Shown here: positions 45,466-55,200 of the stretch, piece by piece
Position numbering within the stretch: position 1 is the first letter of the stretch
Layout of the letters: each line of letters opens with the position of its first letter
DNA from: Kryptolebias marmoratus
Lineage: Eukaryota > Chordata > Actinopteri > Cyprinodontiformes > Rivulidae
Direction of reading: 5' to 3'
Length of the DNA: 64,000 bases
Assembly (NCBI RefSeq): GCF_001649575.2
Contig: NC_051443.1
Coordinates: 13,016,695 to 13,080,694, forward strand
The notes under the pieces: model-generated
The model's input: only the letters and a program-made list of their open reading frames with translations
The model's database searches: none
What the model was told of the DNA's origin: nothing
Made by a program: the position numbers and the translations under genes

Positions 45466-48400
45466 ATGGCTGATAGTAAGTGGCAGGCGGAGCTTAGCGA
45501 GTGGTGTGACACTGAAACTATTGATGTCACTCATGCTATATTAGTGGTAGGGGTGGGGAAAGATCTCGAAGTGGCCAAAATTGAAGAAGAGCTACACTCA
45601 GTCAGATGCTGGGGTCGTGTGAGGGGGACAAAGCCCTACAGTGATGGCGATGGCGTATTGGTTCTCTGTGAATGTAAAGAAGTCATCGACCCGAGTTTAG
45701 TTCCTCCTGAAGTCCGACCCAATGATGGCGCTATTTGGAAGATCATAACTCATGCTCAACAACCCACTACCTCTGCTCCTGCTGAAGACTTTTCAGTCAA
45801 GTTGCAACGGTTTCTATCGTCAGAGGGAAAGACCTTTGCCGATATTCAAAGCATGTCTTCCACTGATGAGTCAGTCTTACGTGCCATGGTCGACGTGGTC
45901 AGCCGCACTACCAGAAGTCAAACTGAGAGCCATGGATACCGCCGCTTGCGGATTTTCTCTGGTATCACTCCCACCCCAGCTGGAGAAGAAACTTTGGAAT
46001 ATTGGCTAGAACAAGCGACGTTGATGGTTCAAGAGAGTGAACTCACTGAACAAGAGAAGAGACGACGAATCCTGGAAGGCTTGAGAGGGCCTGCTCTCGA
46101 AATTGTCAAGTCACTACGCCTCAGTAAGCCAAGAGCCACAGCCCAAGAGTTTCTTGATGCGATGGACTGCGCATTTGGTTCTGCTGAGTCTGCCGAAGAT
46201 CTGTACTTTTCTTTCCGGCTCATACAGCAGAAGTCTGGTGAGAAGCTGTCAGACTATGTTCGCCGGATTGAACCTTTTCTGGCCAAAGTGGTGAAGAAAG
46301 GAGGGGTCTCAGCTAATGAAAAAGACAAAGTGCGCGTTGAACAGTTGCTTCGTGGTGCAATTGACTCAGACTTGATGTTGCTTCAGCTACGCCTGAAGGA
46401 GAGACGTAGTACACCTCCCAACTTTCTTGACTTACTGTCTGAAATCAGAACCGAAGAAGAATACCAGCAAACACGAAAGAAGGTGAATGCACGTATTCGG
46501 AATGTTGCTGCTAGTAAAGACTTAGTCGATGATGATGTGGACATAGAAGTGCTAAAGGCTGATTTTAAAGCTCTGAAAACTCAAGTATTTGAAATGAGTA
46601 AGAGTTCGGCAAATGAAGGAGCTAGTGCTCCCGCACCTATGCTAATTCCGAGTCACTCAGGCAATGATAAGTCAGAGGCTGCTGCTTTACGAAAGAAAGT
46701 TAAAAGATTAAACAAAAAGTTGAAGTTCAAAGGAGAAAATACAACTGACCCTTCGGCTACGGTAGCCGCTATCGGGACTAAGAGCCTAAGTCAAGGTTCT
46801 AGGCAAGCACAAAGTCCTGGAGGTGGTGAACGCTTCTGCTACAGATGTGGAGAAGATGGTCATATCGCCACTCAGTGCTCATCTCCTGAGAATGAAAAAA
46901 AAGTCATAAAGAGACTCATAGCTTCGCTTAACAAAGCAAAAGGCAAGCAATCGAATGAGAGCAATCCAAACAGTGAGACCTTCAGCTGCTTCTCTAAAAA
47001 GCAGGAAGTATGCTCAAACGCAAATGCCCCGCTTCCCAAAGGTCTCATTGGTCCACCATCTACAGTGCAAATGAGAGTGAAAGGTAACCCATGTACAGCC
47101 ATATTGGATAGTGGGTCCCAAGTAACTATCATTTTCCAGGAATTCTACGAAAAGCACTTGTCAGATATACCCATACAACCAGTCTCTGGATTGGCCATTT
47201 GGGGACTAAGTGATACAAGCTATCCCTACTCAGGATACATTGTAGTTGACATGCAGTTCCCAAAGGAGCTAACTGGAAAGTCAGAGACATTGTCAGTGTT
47301 GGCACTGATTTGCCCTGGGCCTAACACACCCGATCAGGTCCCAGTGATCCTAGGCACAAACGCTAATTTGTTCCACAGACTTGCTGACTTGTGTGGTCAT
47401 CCAAAGAGTGAGGCTTTAGCCCGTGCCTTGAGAATCAACAACAACAGACAGAAGAGAGAATCAGTACTGCCTAACGCCAATGACACAAACACCGATGATT
47501 CCGTAGGTTTAGTGAAGTACATGGGCCCTAATGACTTGACACTTACCCCACAGGAAAGTCGCTGTGTACCATGTCAACTGGACCTTACTCAGCCAGCACC
47601 TAAAGGCATAATCGTGGTGGAGACAAGTGAAACTGTAGCATTACCTTACGGAGTGATGTTCCAGCCTGTAGTTGCTCCCGCTTCTGCCATTGATCCCAAT
47701 TGCTTCTCTCTGTTGATTCAGAACGAGACCAAGAAGGAGATTACAATACCTCGAGGTACCCCACTAGGTACAGTTCAGTCAGCTGATTTGGCCAGACCTA
47801 TTGTGAAAAGTCAAGATGCCGAAGAACTGGATCCAAGTCTGATAGACTTTGGGGATTCGCCTATCCCCAATGAATGGAAAGAGAGACTAAGGAGAAAACT
47901 CTGTCGTCGACGCAATGTGTTCTCACTCCATGAATGGGACGTTGGCTTAGCCAAAGGCGTTGAGCACAACATTCGTCTAACCGATCCCCGTCCATTCCGT
48001 GAGAGATCCAGACGCCTGGCGCCTGCGGACATAGAGGATGTGCGTAAACATCTCCGAGAGCTGTTAGACGCTGGAGTGATACAGGAGTCAAGGAGTCCAT
48101 ACGCTTCGCCTATTGTGGTAGCGCGAAAGAAGAATGGAAATGTGCGTATGTGCATAGACTATAGGACTCTGAATAGCAAGACAATACCAGACCAATACAC
48201 CACACCACGCATCGATGACGCATTGGATTGTTTAGCAGGAAGTCGATGGTTCTCTGTCTTAGACCTTCGTAGCGGTTATTACCAAATCGCAATGGCGGAA
48301 CAAGACAAAGACAAGACCGCATTCATTTGTCCTCTTGGCTTCTACCAATTCGAGCGTATGCCCCAAGGAGTGATGGGAGCTCCGGCGACGTTTCAACGTC

Positions 48401-51321
48401 TGATGGAGAAGGCCGTTGGAGACATGAACTTGCTACAAGTCCTTGTTTATCTGGATGACTTAATCGTGTTTGGTGCTACGCTAGAAGAACATGAGGAGAG
48501 ACTCATGAAAGTTCTCGATCGCCTTGAGGAGGTAGGCCTAAAAGTGTCTTTGGACAAATGCCAGTTCTGTCAGCCCAGAGTCAAGTATGTTGGCCATATT
48601 GTCTCTGCTGATGGGATTGCGGCAGATCCAGCTAAGGTCGAAGCTGTAACCCAGTGGCCACAGCCTACTGACCTTAAGTCACTGAGGTCATTCCTTGGTT
48701 TCTGTGGTTATTACCGCAGATTTGTGGCGAACTACTCCTCAATCGTTAAGCCCTTGACAGATCTGACCAAAGGGTATCCTCCGGTGAGGAAAGGCAAGAA
48801 GCCTACAGTCACAAAAGATCATCAGTACTTCAAGGAGGCCGAACCTTTTGGATCACGATGGACTGATGCATGCACAAAAGCTTTTCGTGACATTATCCGA
48901 TGCCTTACCAATGCGCCTGTGTTAGCGTTCGCAGATCCTAACAAGCACTATGTGTTGCACACCGACGCTAGTCTCAAAGGTTTAGGAGCAGTCTTACACC
49001 AGGTTTATCCTGAAGGTCTCCGTCCTGTTGCATTTGCCAGCAGAGGATTGACTGCTGCTGAGCAGAAGTATCACATTCACCAGCTCGAGTTTCTAGCGCT
49101 CAAGTGGGCCGTGGTAGACAAATTTCATGACTACCTATATGGTGTGAGATTCACGGTAATGACTGACAACAATCCGCTCACATATGTGCTGACAACTGGG
49201 AAACTCAACGCAACAGGTCACAGGTGGCTTGCAGCACTAGCCATGCATGACTTTGAAGTCAAGTATCACCCTGGAAAGGTGAACATTGGCGCTGACTTGC
49301 TCTCACGTAACTGGTCTGATGTTGAAGCAGAACCCTGGAAGAAACTGTGTCAGGGTGATGTAAAAACACTTTGTAGTCAAGTGCGGGCACAAGATATGTG
49401 TATGGCTGAAAGACTGGGAGTTCCTGTAGAGGGTATTCCTGAGCTCTATTGTTTTGCAACCCACCTGAATGGTGGACAACTAGAACGGTTAACCCCTGAC
49501 GACTTGCAAAGGGCCCAGCTCAAAGACCCTGTTCTCAAAACAGTAAGAGAGGCCTTGAACACAGGTCGCTGGCCATCTCATGTTACTGATGCAGAAGTTT
49601 CTTTGTTGAAACGGGAGAGAACCAAACTGAAGATTGAAGACGGATTACTCTACCGAGTGAAAATCAAAGCTTCTGGTAAACAACACCGCCAGCTGCTTTT
49701 ACCCGAAGAGTTCAGAATACAGGTGTGTCGTGCATTGCATGATGACATGGGACACTTGGGTGTAGAGAGGACTGTAGAACTAATGAGAGAAAGGTTCTAC
49801 TGGCCGAAGATGAGTCACACTGTTGAGACATACATAAGCAACTGTGGGAAGTGTGTCACATGGAAGAGTCCATGTCCACGAGCTGCTCCATTACACCAGA
49901 TCACTTCTGCAGGACCTATGGAACTTGTATGTATCGATTTTCTTTCACTAGAGCCAGACTCCAGTGGAGTTTCTAACATTCTTGTGGTGACTGATCATTT
50001 CAGTCGCTATGCACAAGCTTACCCGACTAGAGATCAACGAGCAGTCACTGTTGCCAAGGTCTTGGTTGAAAGGTTCTTTGTTCATTATGGTCTTCCAGCT
50101 CGAATTCATTCGGACCAAGGGCGTGACTTCGAGAGCCGGTTGATTCAGGAGCTTCTGAGAACCTTGGGAATCCGTAAGTCACGGACGACACCCTATCATC
50201 CTCAGGGTGACCCACAACCGGAGCGCTTTAATAGGACGCTGTTATCTATGCTGGGAACCCTGAGGGATACCCACAAACGTCAGTGGAGTCGTCATGTGAG
50301 TCAGTTAGTACATGCGTACAACAGTACCAAGAATGATGCTACAGGGTTTTCACCCTACTACATCATGTTTGGCAGAGAGGCCATATTGCCAATTGATGTA
50401 TGTTTTGGTACTGATGACCAAGAACCAGTTAGTCATTCACGTTACGTGGAAGATCTCAAAAGAGACTTAAAGAGTGCTTACGAGTTAGCTACCAAGTCTG
50501 CAACTCAAGTTCATGTGAGGAACAAGAAGAACTATGAGAGAGCTCTACGCAATCAAACCTTAGTCAAGGGTGATCGAGTGCTCCTGAAGAACTTGGGGTT
50601 GCACGGGAAACATAAGTTGCAGAGTAGGTGGAACTCTTTACCTTATGTGATCATGGAAAAGCTCCCTGATTTGCCTGTCTACAGGGTGAAGCCTGAGAGT
50701 GGGATGGGGAAGCTGAGAACTATTCACAGAGACAATGTTTTGCCTATTGGAAGTTTGGTGAGGGTTTCTGAAGACTCAGATGTTCAACAGCAAACCACAA
50801 GACCTGTGACTAGGAGTCAGAGGAAGTCAAGGACACGTCAACCACATGGTACGAGGCCTCAAGACAATGCAGGTTATTCGCTGGATGGAGAGTCTAGTGA
50901 TCCTGAGTCTGAATATCAGCTTATGTGCAGATGGAGGTCCAAATCTGAAGATCTTGAAGATCCTGTCGCAGAAAGAGATTGTGAGTGTGAAATACAGAAC
51001 ACTGCTGCGCAGGACAGTGCATCTGATCATGATGAAGAGTCCGAACATGATGTGATGTCAGAAGCCATAGCAGACTCTAGCGATGGTGAAAGTGATGCTG
51101 GCGATGAGGTAGAGACGCCTGCTGAACTAACAGGTAGTGCAGAGCTTGAAAGACCTTCTCCTGTTAGGGTGACTGAGGAAGTCCGACCTCAGAGACATTC
51201 CCTTAGACGTGAGAAGAGGTCTATTAAGCCTGTTGTTAGACTGACTTATGATGAGGTAGGGAAGTCTAAAGACCAGCCTTTGACTATAGTACATAGGGGT
51301 GTAGTCATAAAGATTGGTTGA
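45466..51321 (+). CDS. Gag-Pol polyprotein, 1951 residues, one uninterrupted frame
   Basis: The ATG at 45466 follows a short leader; stop TGA at 51319. Domains: an RRM-like N-terminal domain (about 23-97) and capsid (about 158-335, with RRLRIFSG and ILEGLRGPALEIVKSL), both resembling vertebrate PNMA proteins; a CCHC knuckle at Cys458, Cys461, His466, Cys471; protease Asp548 in LDSGSQ; reverse transcriptase with Asp898 and YLDD 995-998; RNase H with Asp1167; integrase zinc site His1425, His1430, Cys1460, Cys1463; integrase D,D35E at Asp1491, Asp1550, Glu1586; a GPY/F-like module near 1706-1760; and an acidic tail of about 190 residues. Gag and Pol share a frame without stop or shift. All catalytic residues named are present. 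Confidence 0.95.
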   Translation: MADSKWQAELSEWCDTETIDVTHAILVVGVGKDLEVAKIEEELHSVRCWGRVRGTKPYSDGDGVLVLCECKEVIDPSLVPPEVRPNDGAIWKIITHAQQPTTSAPAEDFSVKLQRFLSSEGKTFADIQSMSSTDESVLRAMVDVVSRTTRSQTESHGYRRLRIFSGITPTPAGEETLEYWLEQATLMVQESELTEQEKRRRILEGLRGPALEIVKSLRLSKPRATAQEFLDAMDCAFGSAESAEDLYFSFRLIQQKSGEKLSDYVRRIEPFLAKVVKKGGVSANEKDKVRVEQLLRGAIDSDLMLLQLRLKERRSTPPNFLDLLSEIRTEEEYQQTRKKVNARIRNVAASKDLVDDDVDIEVLKADFKALKTQVFEMSKSSANEGASAPAPMLIPSHSGNDKSEAAALRKKVKRLNKKLKFKGENTTDPSATVAAIGTKSLSQGSRQAQSPGGGERFCYRCGEDGHIATQCSSPENEKKVIKRLIASLNKAKGKQSNESNPNSETFSCFSKKQEVCSNANAPLPKGLIGPPSTVQMRVKGNPCTAILDSGSQVTIIFQEFYEKHLSDIPIQPVSGLAIWGLSDTSYPYSGYIVVDMQFPKELTGKSETLSVLALICPGPNTPDQVPVILGTNANLFHRLADLCGHPKSEALARALRINNNRQKRESVLPNANDTNTDDSVGLVKYMGPNDLTLTPQESRCVPCQLDLTQPAPKGIIVVETSETVALPYGVMFQPVVAPASAIDPNCFSLLIQNETKKEITIPRGTPLGTVQSADLARPIVKSQDAEELDPSLIDFGDSPIPNEWKERLRRKLCRRRNVFSLHEWDVGLAKGVEHNIRLTDPRPFRERSRRLAPADIEDVRKHLRELLDAGVIQESRSPYASPIVVARKKNGNVRMCIDYRTLNSKTIPDQYTTPRIDDALDCLAGSRWFSVLDLRSGYYQIAMAEQDKDKTAFICPLGFYQFERMPQGVMGAPATFQRLMEKAVGDMNLLQVLVYLDDLIVFGATLEEHEERLMKVLDRLEEVGLKVSLDKCQFCQPRVKYVGHIVSADGIAADPAKVEAVTQWPQPTDLKSLRSFLGFCGYYRRFVANYSSIVKPLTDLTKGYPPVRKGKKPTVTKDHQYFKEAEPFGSRWTDACTKAFRDIIRCLTNAPVLAFADPNKHYVLHTDASLKGLGAVLHQVYPEGLRPVAFASRGLTAAEQKYHIHQLEFLALKWAVVDKFHDYLYGVRFTVMTDNNPLTYVLTTGKLNATGHRWLAALAMHDFEVKYHPGKVNIGADLLSRNWSDVEAEPWKKLCQGDVKTLCSQVRAQDMCMAERLGVPVEGIPELYCFATHLNGGQLERLTPDDLQRAQLKDPVLKTVREALNTGRWPSHVTDAEVSLLKRERTKLKIEDGLLYRVKIKASGKQHRQLLLPEEFRIQVCRALHDDMGHLGVERTVELMRERFYWPKMSHTVETYISNCGKCVTWKSPCPRAAPLHQITSAGPMELVCIDFLSLEPDSSGVSNILVVTDHFSRYAQAYPTRDQRAVTVAKVLVERFFVHYGLPARIHSDQGRDFESRLIQELLRTLGIRKSRTTPYHPQGDPQPERFNRTLLSMLGTLRDTHKRQWSRHVSQLVHAYNSTKNDATGFSPYYIMFGREAILPIDVCFGTDDQEPVSHSRYVEDLKRDLKSAYELATKSATQVHVRNKKNYERALRNQTLVKGDRVLLKNLGLHGKHKLQSRWNSLPYVIMEKLPDLPVYRVKPESGMGKLRTIHRDNVLPIGSLVRVSEDSDVQQQTTRPVTRSQRKSRTRQPHGTRPQDNAGYSLDGESSDPESEYQLMCRWRSKSEDLEDPVAERDCECEIQNTAAQDSASDHDEESEHDVMSEAIADSSDGESDAGDEVETPAELTGSAELERPSPVRVTEEVRPQRHSLRREKRSIKPVVRLTYDEVGKSKDQPLTIVHRGVVIKIG

Positions 51322-51413
51322 GGGAATTTTTGTTTCACTTTTCTGTGTTATTGAAATTATGTTTTCATTCATGTTCATGGGAATTAGGTTTCATAGGGAC
51401 ATGTAAACCATTT

Positions 51414-51426
51414 GAGTGGGGGAGAG
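51414..51426 (+). promoter_or_regulatory. Polypurine tract
   Basis: GAGTGGGGGAGAG directly before the 3' LTR, the usual primer site for plus-strand DNA synthesis. Confidence 0.85.
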
Positions 51427-52852
51427 TGTAACCCGTGTTATAGTTTGGGTTCATTCATTTCAATTTATGTGGAGGTTAAATATTTAAAAAAGGGTTAAGA
51501 TGTTTAAAAACGTTTAAAAAAGCAATTTCCAAACATTAGTAATATTCCTATGTCCAATGCCTTTGTTATGTACAATTTTGTATTTTCTTTCTGTATTTAA
51601 TAATTGCCAAATTATTTTACTAATTTCTATTTGGTTAGGGATACTGATCTTTGAACTGTTGCGCAATTGGAAGGGGAGGGGAAAAAAGAGAGAGTTCGAC
51701 GGAGGGGGGTGAAGGAGACAGTCTGCTCGATTGTTCCTCCCAGTTAGCATATGCTAAGCAAAAACTTTTCCTAGCTAAGGAAAGGCAGCTGCAGTCAAGT
51801 GTTCGGCCAGGACATTTATAAAAGCAGTGGACTTTAGTTATGTGCGGTGGGATACTTTTTCTCTGTTTTTCAAGAAGTCGCAGCTTGGACTGTTGTGAAA
51901 ACTGACGCGACACACGCGAGAGCACGCTAAGCTAAGAGACAGCGAGGAGGGTTGGCTACCACGTTGGTGAGCTACACGACTGCTGTTCTTTGTGGACTTG
52001 GAGACGAGAATCGTTTGGACACCGGAGGAGTTGCGGTTTCGTTTGGAAAAGACGACCAAGATCGACTACACGGTGGGGACCGAGAGATTCAGTGCTGCGG
52101 GAGTCCATGCAGGAGACACGTGCAGAGCCACGAGCCACGACAGGTCCACGCTGTGCGCACATGAACGCTCTACTCTTCACTTTCAAACGCAAGGAGTCAG
52201 GTACAGAGTCAATTTATTTTGTTTGCTCATTGAGTGAAGCGGCCAGTGTTTAAGTTTCCAGGCCCCAACGCACACAAGCGACGTTCAGGCCTGCAACGGG
52301 TATTTTTTTGGTCATTTTAGTTATTATAAAGCCGGCATAGCTTAGGATTTACTAATGACTTTGATGATTTTGGTTTGTTAATGCTCTGCAAGTGACTGAT
52401 GGACACTGAGGGTTTGATTTTTGAACTTTAAAGGGAAACTTTAATTGTAAGGTTTTGAGTTAAGACACATTCCTTATTTACTGTACATTGCTATACAGGT
52501 AAGTTGAGTTGTTTTAAGTTGTGTTCACTTCTTCAAGTGTGTTTATGGTTTATTTACAAATGTAAGGTATTTCATTTTACTAAATTCAGGGTAATTTCAT
52601 TTGAAATATATTTTCATAAGTAAAAAGAAGAAAGACATTTACTGTTTCAATTCATTATTTCATTAACAGATTTCTCCTTGAGTAAAAGAAAGGTATAGTT
52701 ACAAGGTATTTATAAGGGAACTCATAACTAATCCGATAACAACGACTACAGTTTTATCACCTTTTAACGATAAGAACTCAGGGCGTCCCATATTTGATTA
52801 TTTTACATGATTTCGGATGTTTTGCCAGTAATGTAGGCAAAGGGGCGCTACA
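51427..52852 (+). repeat. 3' LTR of the Gypsy element
   Basis: 1426 bp, with the same length and sequence as the 5' LTR in every block compared. It is followed by ATAAT (sharing the last A of CTACA), which matches the bases before the 5' LTR. Confidence 0.93.
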
Positions 52853-54260
52853 TAATAAGCCCCATTGATCTGACAGAAATTCTACATTTTACTAGGAGTG
52901 CTGCATACATACAATAATAAGTAATAAAGATAAGAGAATGTGCAATGTCATTCCTACGCTTATGGCTGACTCCCTGCTGGTGAATATGGTTTAATTGGTG
53001 TGTGAAATGTTGAGTGGCAGTTGGTGGAAAAGGAGGCAGGAGGAAGGCTGACTGCATACTGAGAAGCTTAATGCTTTGTGATGGGCAGAGCCCGCTTTGA
53101 CCTTCCTGCTTTGGGGCCCAGGGCTGACTTGTTACATAATCACTTGATCACAACTTTCACATACAAAGTACTTCAAGACTGGATGCCAACTGTTTAAACT
53201 TCCCAGAAGTGTTTGGTGAGATCTAAGGATTTATCTAAAGTGTACACCGAATTGTATGAATGTTTCTGTGTATCACAGGGGATTTCTGTCTGAATTAAGT
53301 AGTTCCACTGAAGGGAATCACAATCGTTGGAGTCCATCAGAAAAGTTGCACAAACTGGATTTACACGGGGTATATTTTAGAAAAAATGATGCTGTATGTA
53401 AGACAGAACTGTAAAACCATAATTTTCTTATGAAGTTTTAGAAAGACTCTTTGCTATGTGCCTCAAACAGACAAACCAAAAGATGGACTTGTTTGGTCAC
53501 AGTAAAACTCAACTTGTTTGGCAAAGACCAAAGAGCTGGGTTTTAGAAGACCCTTGTACCAAATGCAAAGCTCAATAGTGAGGTAATTCTGTGTGAAAAA
53601 GTCAGTGTTTATTGTTCACTTGTTTTCTCAATACACTCAAAAATTATTGTTATCTGAAATCTTCTGTAGCTCAGCCAGTCAAGGTTGGATCCACATGTGG
53701 CTCAGAAAACACTGCTGAACAGAAACTACACTTTGAAACATCAAAAATACATAAATGTAGGTCTTAAACAGAAAACCGCAAAGCTGTTGTGACAGACTGT
53801 AGCAGCAGCTGTAACCATTTACTTTTTTATTCAAAAGTAATGTTTTCATCAGTGTTGTCATGCAAATCAAAATATTAAAAAAATAAATAAAATAGATCTT
53901 ATCTGCAATGACTTTTACTAGATATTGGTCTTTTTTGCTTTTTTTAATTAAATATTGTGTCTCATCAAACTGTGTACAAATCATTAGTCATTCTGCTCCA
54001 CAACCTTGAAGCTTCTTAATAGTTTTAGGGCCGTAAACGTCTTGTTTGCATCGCATATAAAAATCACAAATGGCTCAAATGGAGACTTTAGACCTTTAGA
54101 AATGCCTAAGTTCTCAGACATACAGTATGCTGTATTTTGATTTCACTGTTGTGAAAAATGGAATCAATCAGTATCTTTTGGATCATCTAACATTAAACTG
54201 AACACAAGCAATTTATCACTTGGGACTATATAAAATAGGTGGAATGATAATGTTTTTGCT
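52853..54260. other. Intergenic, no gene seen
   Basis: DNA on the right side of the Gypsy insertion. No exon or RNA gene is recognised, and short frames lack similarity to proteins I know. Confidence 0.5.
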
Positions 54261-54264
54261 CGTG

Positions 54265-54700
54265 TCTTGCCATCAACTGATCAAATTTAACCTGTCTATT
54301 AGTTATCAAAGTAACTTATAAACCACTGGACGGATTTTAAAAAATCTTAAGAAAGAAATCAATGGGCGTACATCTACAACTTATTAACTTTTACAGTCAG
54401 CCCAATTCAAGACGGCCACCACACGTAATCAACATTAGCTAAGACCAAATTGGCTATAACTTTGTCAAATTTAGAGATTCTCAGTGGAGATTTGGTCTAG
54501 TATTAGCTGAGAGCTATCCAACACATACCCTGGGCACTAACAGACCTCACAGGATCTGAACTATTGCATGAGATTGGGCTTAATGCTATTTTTTTAGGCT
54601 TGAAAAAATGGTTATAACTGACCCTTCCCATCATAAGATGATCTTAGTTTAAAACTCTGGCATGGAGGGCGGTAAGCAATATGTATTCCCTCAAAGAGGG
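54265..54700 (+). repeat. Dispersed repeat family A, copy 5
   Basis: Contains ACCACTGGACGGATTTTAAA, CGTACATCTACAACTTATTA, AAGACGGCCACCACACG, AAATTGGCTATAACTTTGTC and ATAAGATGATCTTAGTTTAA in family order. This is the longest copy. Confidence 0.65.
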
Positions 54701-54734
54701 CTACAAAGTTTAGTCATTTGTTTTTTGTTTTTTG

Positions 54735-55200
54735 TTTTTCCTTTTTCTTGTTGATTTTTCCATGCTGTGGCTCATCATCATCATCATCAACCGCTCCCTC
54801 TCCCAGTCTGCTCATCATTTCATTTATTTAATTACTTTTTCCACAGCAGGGCGACACTTTGCTGTGCACTCTTTTAAAGATTTACCAACTTTGACATCAA
54901 TTTACTTATCTGTCCCAGTGCTTCACCTATCTGCTCACTCTCCGTTCAGTCGGTGGCCTCTCCGGCAAAGACAAAAACCTGTTCGTCCACTTACCGCTGA
55001 TCAGTCACTTTCCAATATTCTCTGCAGACAGCTTCCTTTTTTAACTCTGCTCAACTGTGAGTCAGTAACTACCTGGAGAAAGCCTGCTGTTGCCTGAAGA
55101 CACTTTACTCCTGCCTATACCAAACATATTACCTACCTGCTGAGCGGCAACTTTAATAAACTTGTTAAACTTTCTGTTACTGGAGGGCTCTTCTGTTGGT
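54735..55200. other. Unclassified stretch with a possible polyadenylation signal
   Basis: A CAT-repeat run (54774-54789), a C/T-rich stretch with a 121-codon frame, then AATAAACTTGTTAAACTTTC near 55156. The end resembles the 3' end of a retroelement transcript. I do not recognise a protein in the frame. Confidence 0.3.

Larger units (their letters stand above)
43930..52852 (+). mobile_element. Complete Ty3/Gypsy LTR retrotransposon with PNMA-like Gag
   Basis: 8.9 kb in the order LTR, primer-binding site, single Gag-Pol frame, polypurine tract, LTR. The two LTRs are 7497 bp apart and show no difference in the blocks I compared. ATAAT flanks both ends as a target duplication if the LTR is taken as GTAAC...CTAC; taking TG...CA ends moves each boundary by one base. 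The order protease, reverse transcriptase, RNase H, integrase is that of Ty3/Gypsy (Metaviridae). There is no envelope-like frame. An intact frame and identical LTRs mean a recent insertion. Confidence 0.95.

Noticed and set aside
54732..55097. 121-codon plus-strand frame
   Set aside because: It begins in poly-T and a CAT repeat, is low complexity and matches no protein I know; kept only as an unclassified stretch.
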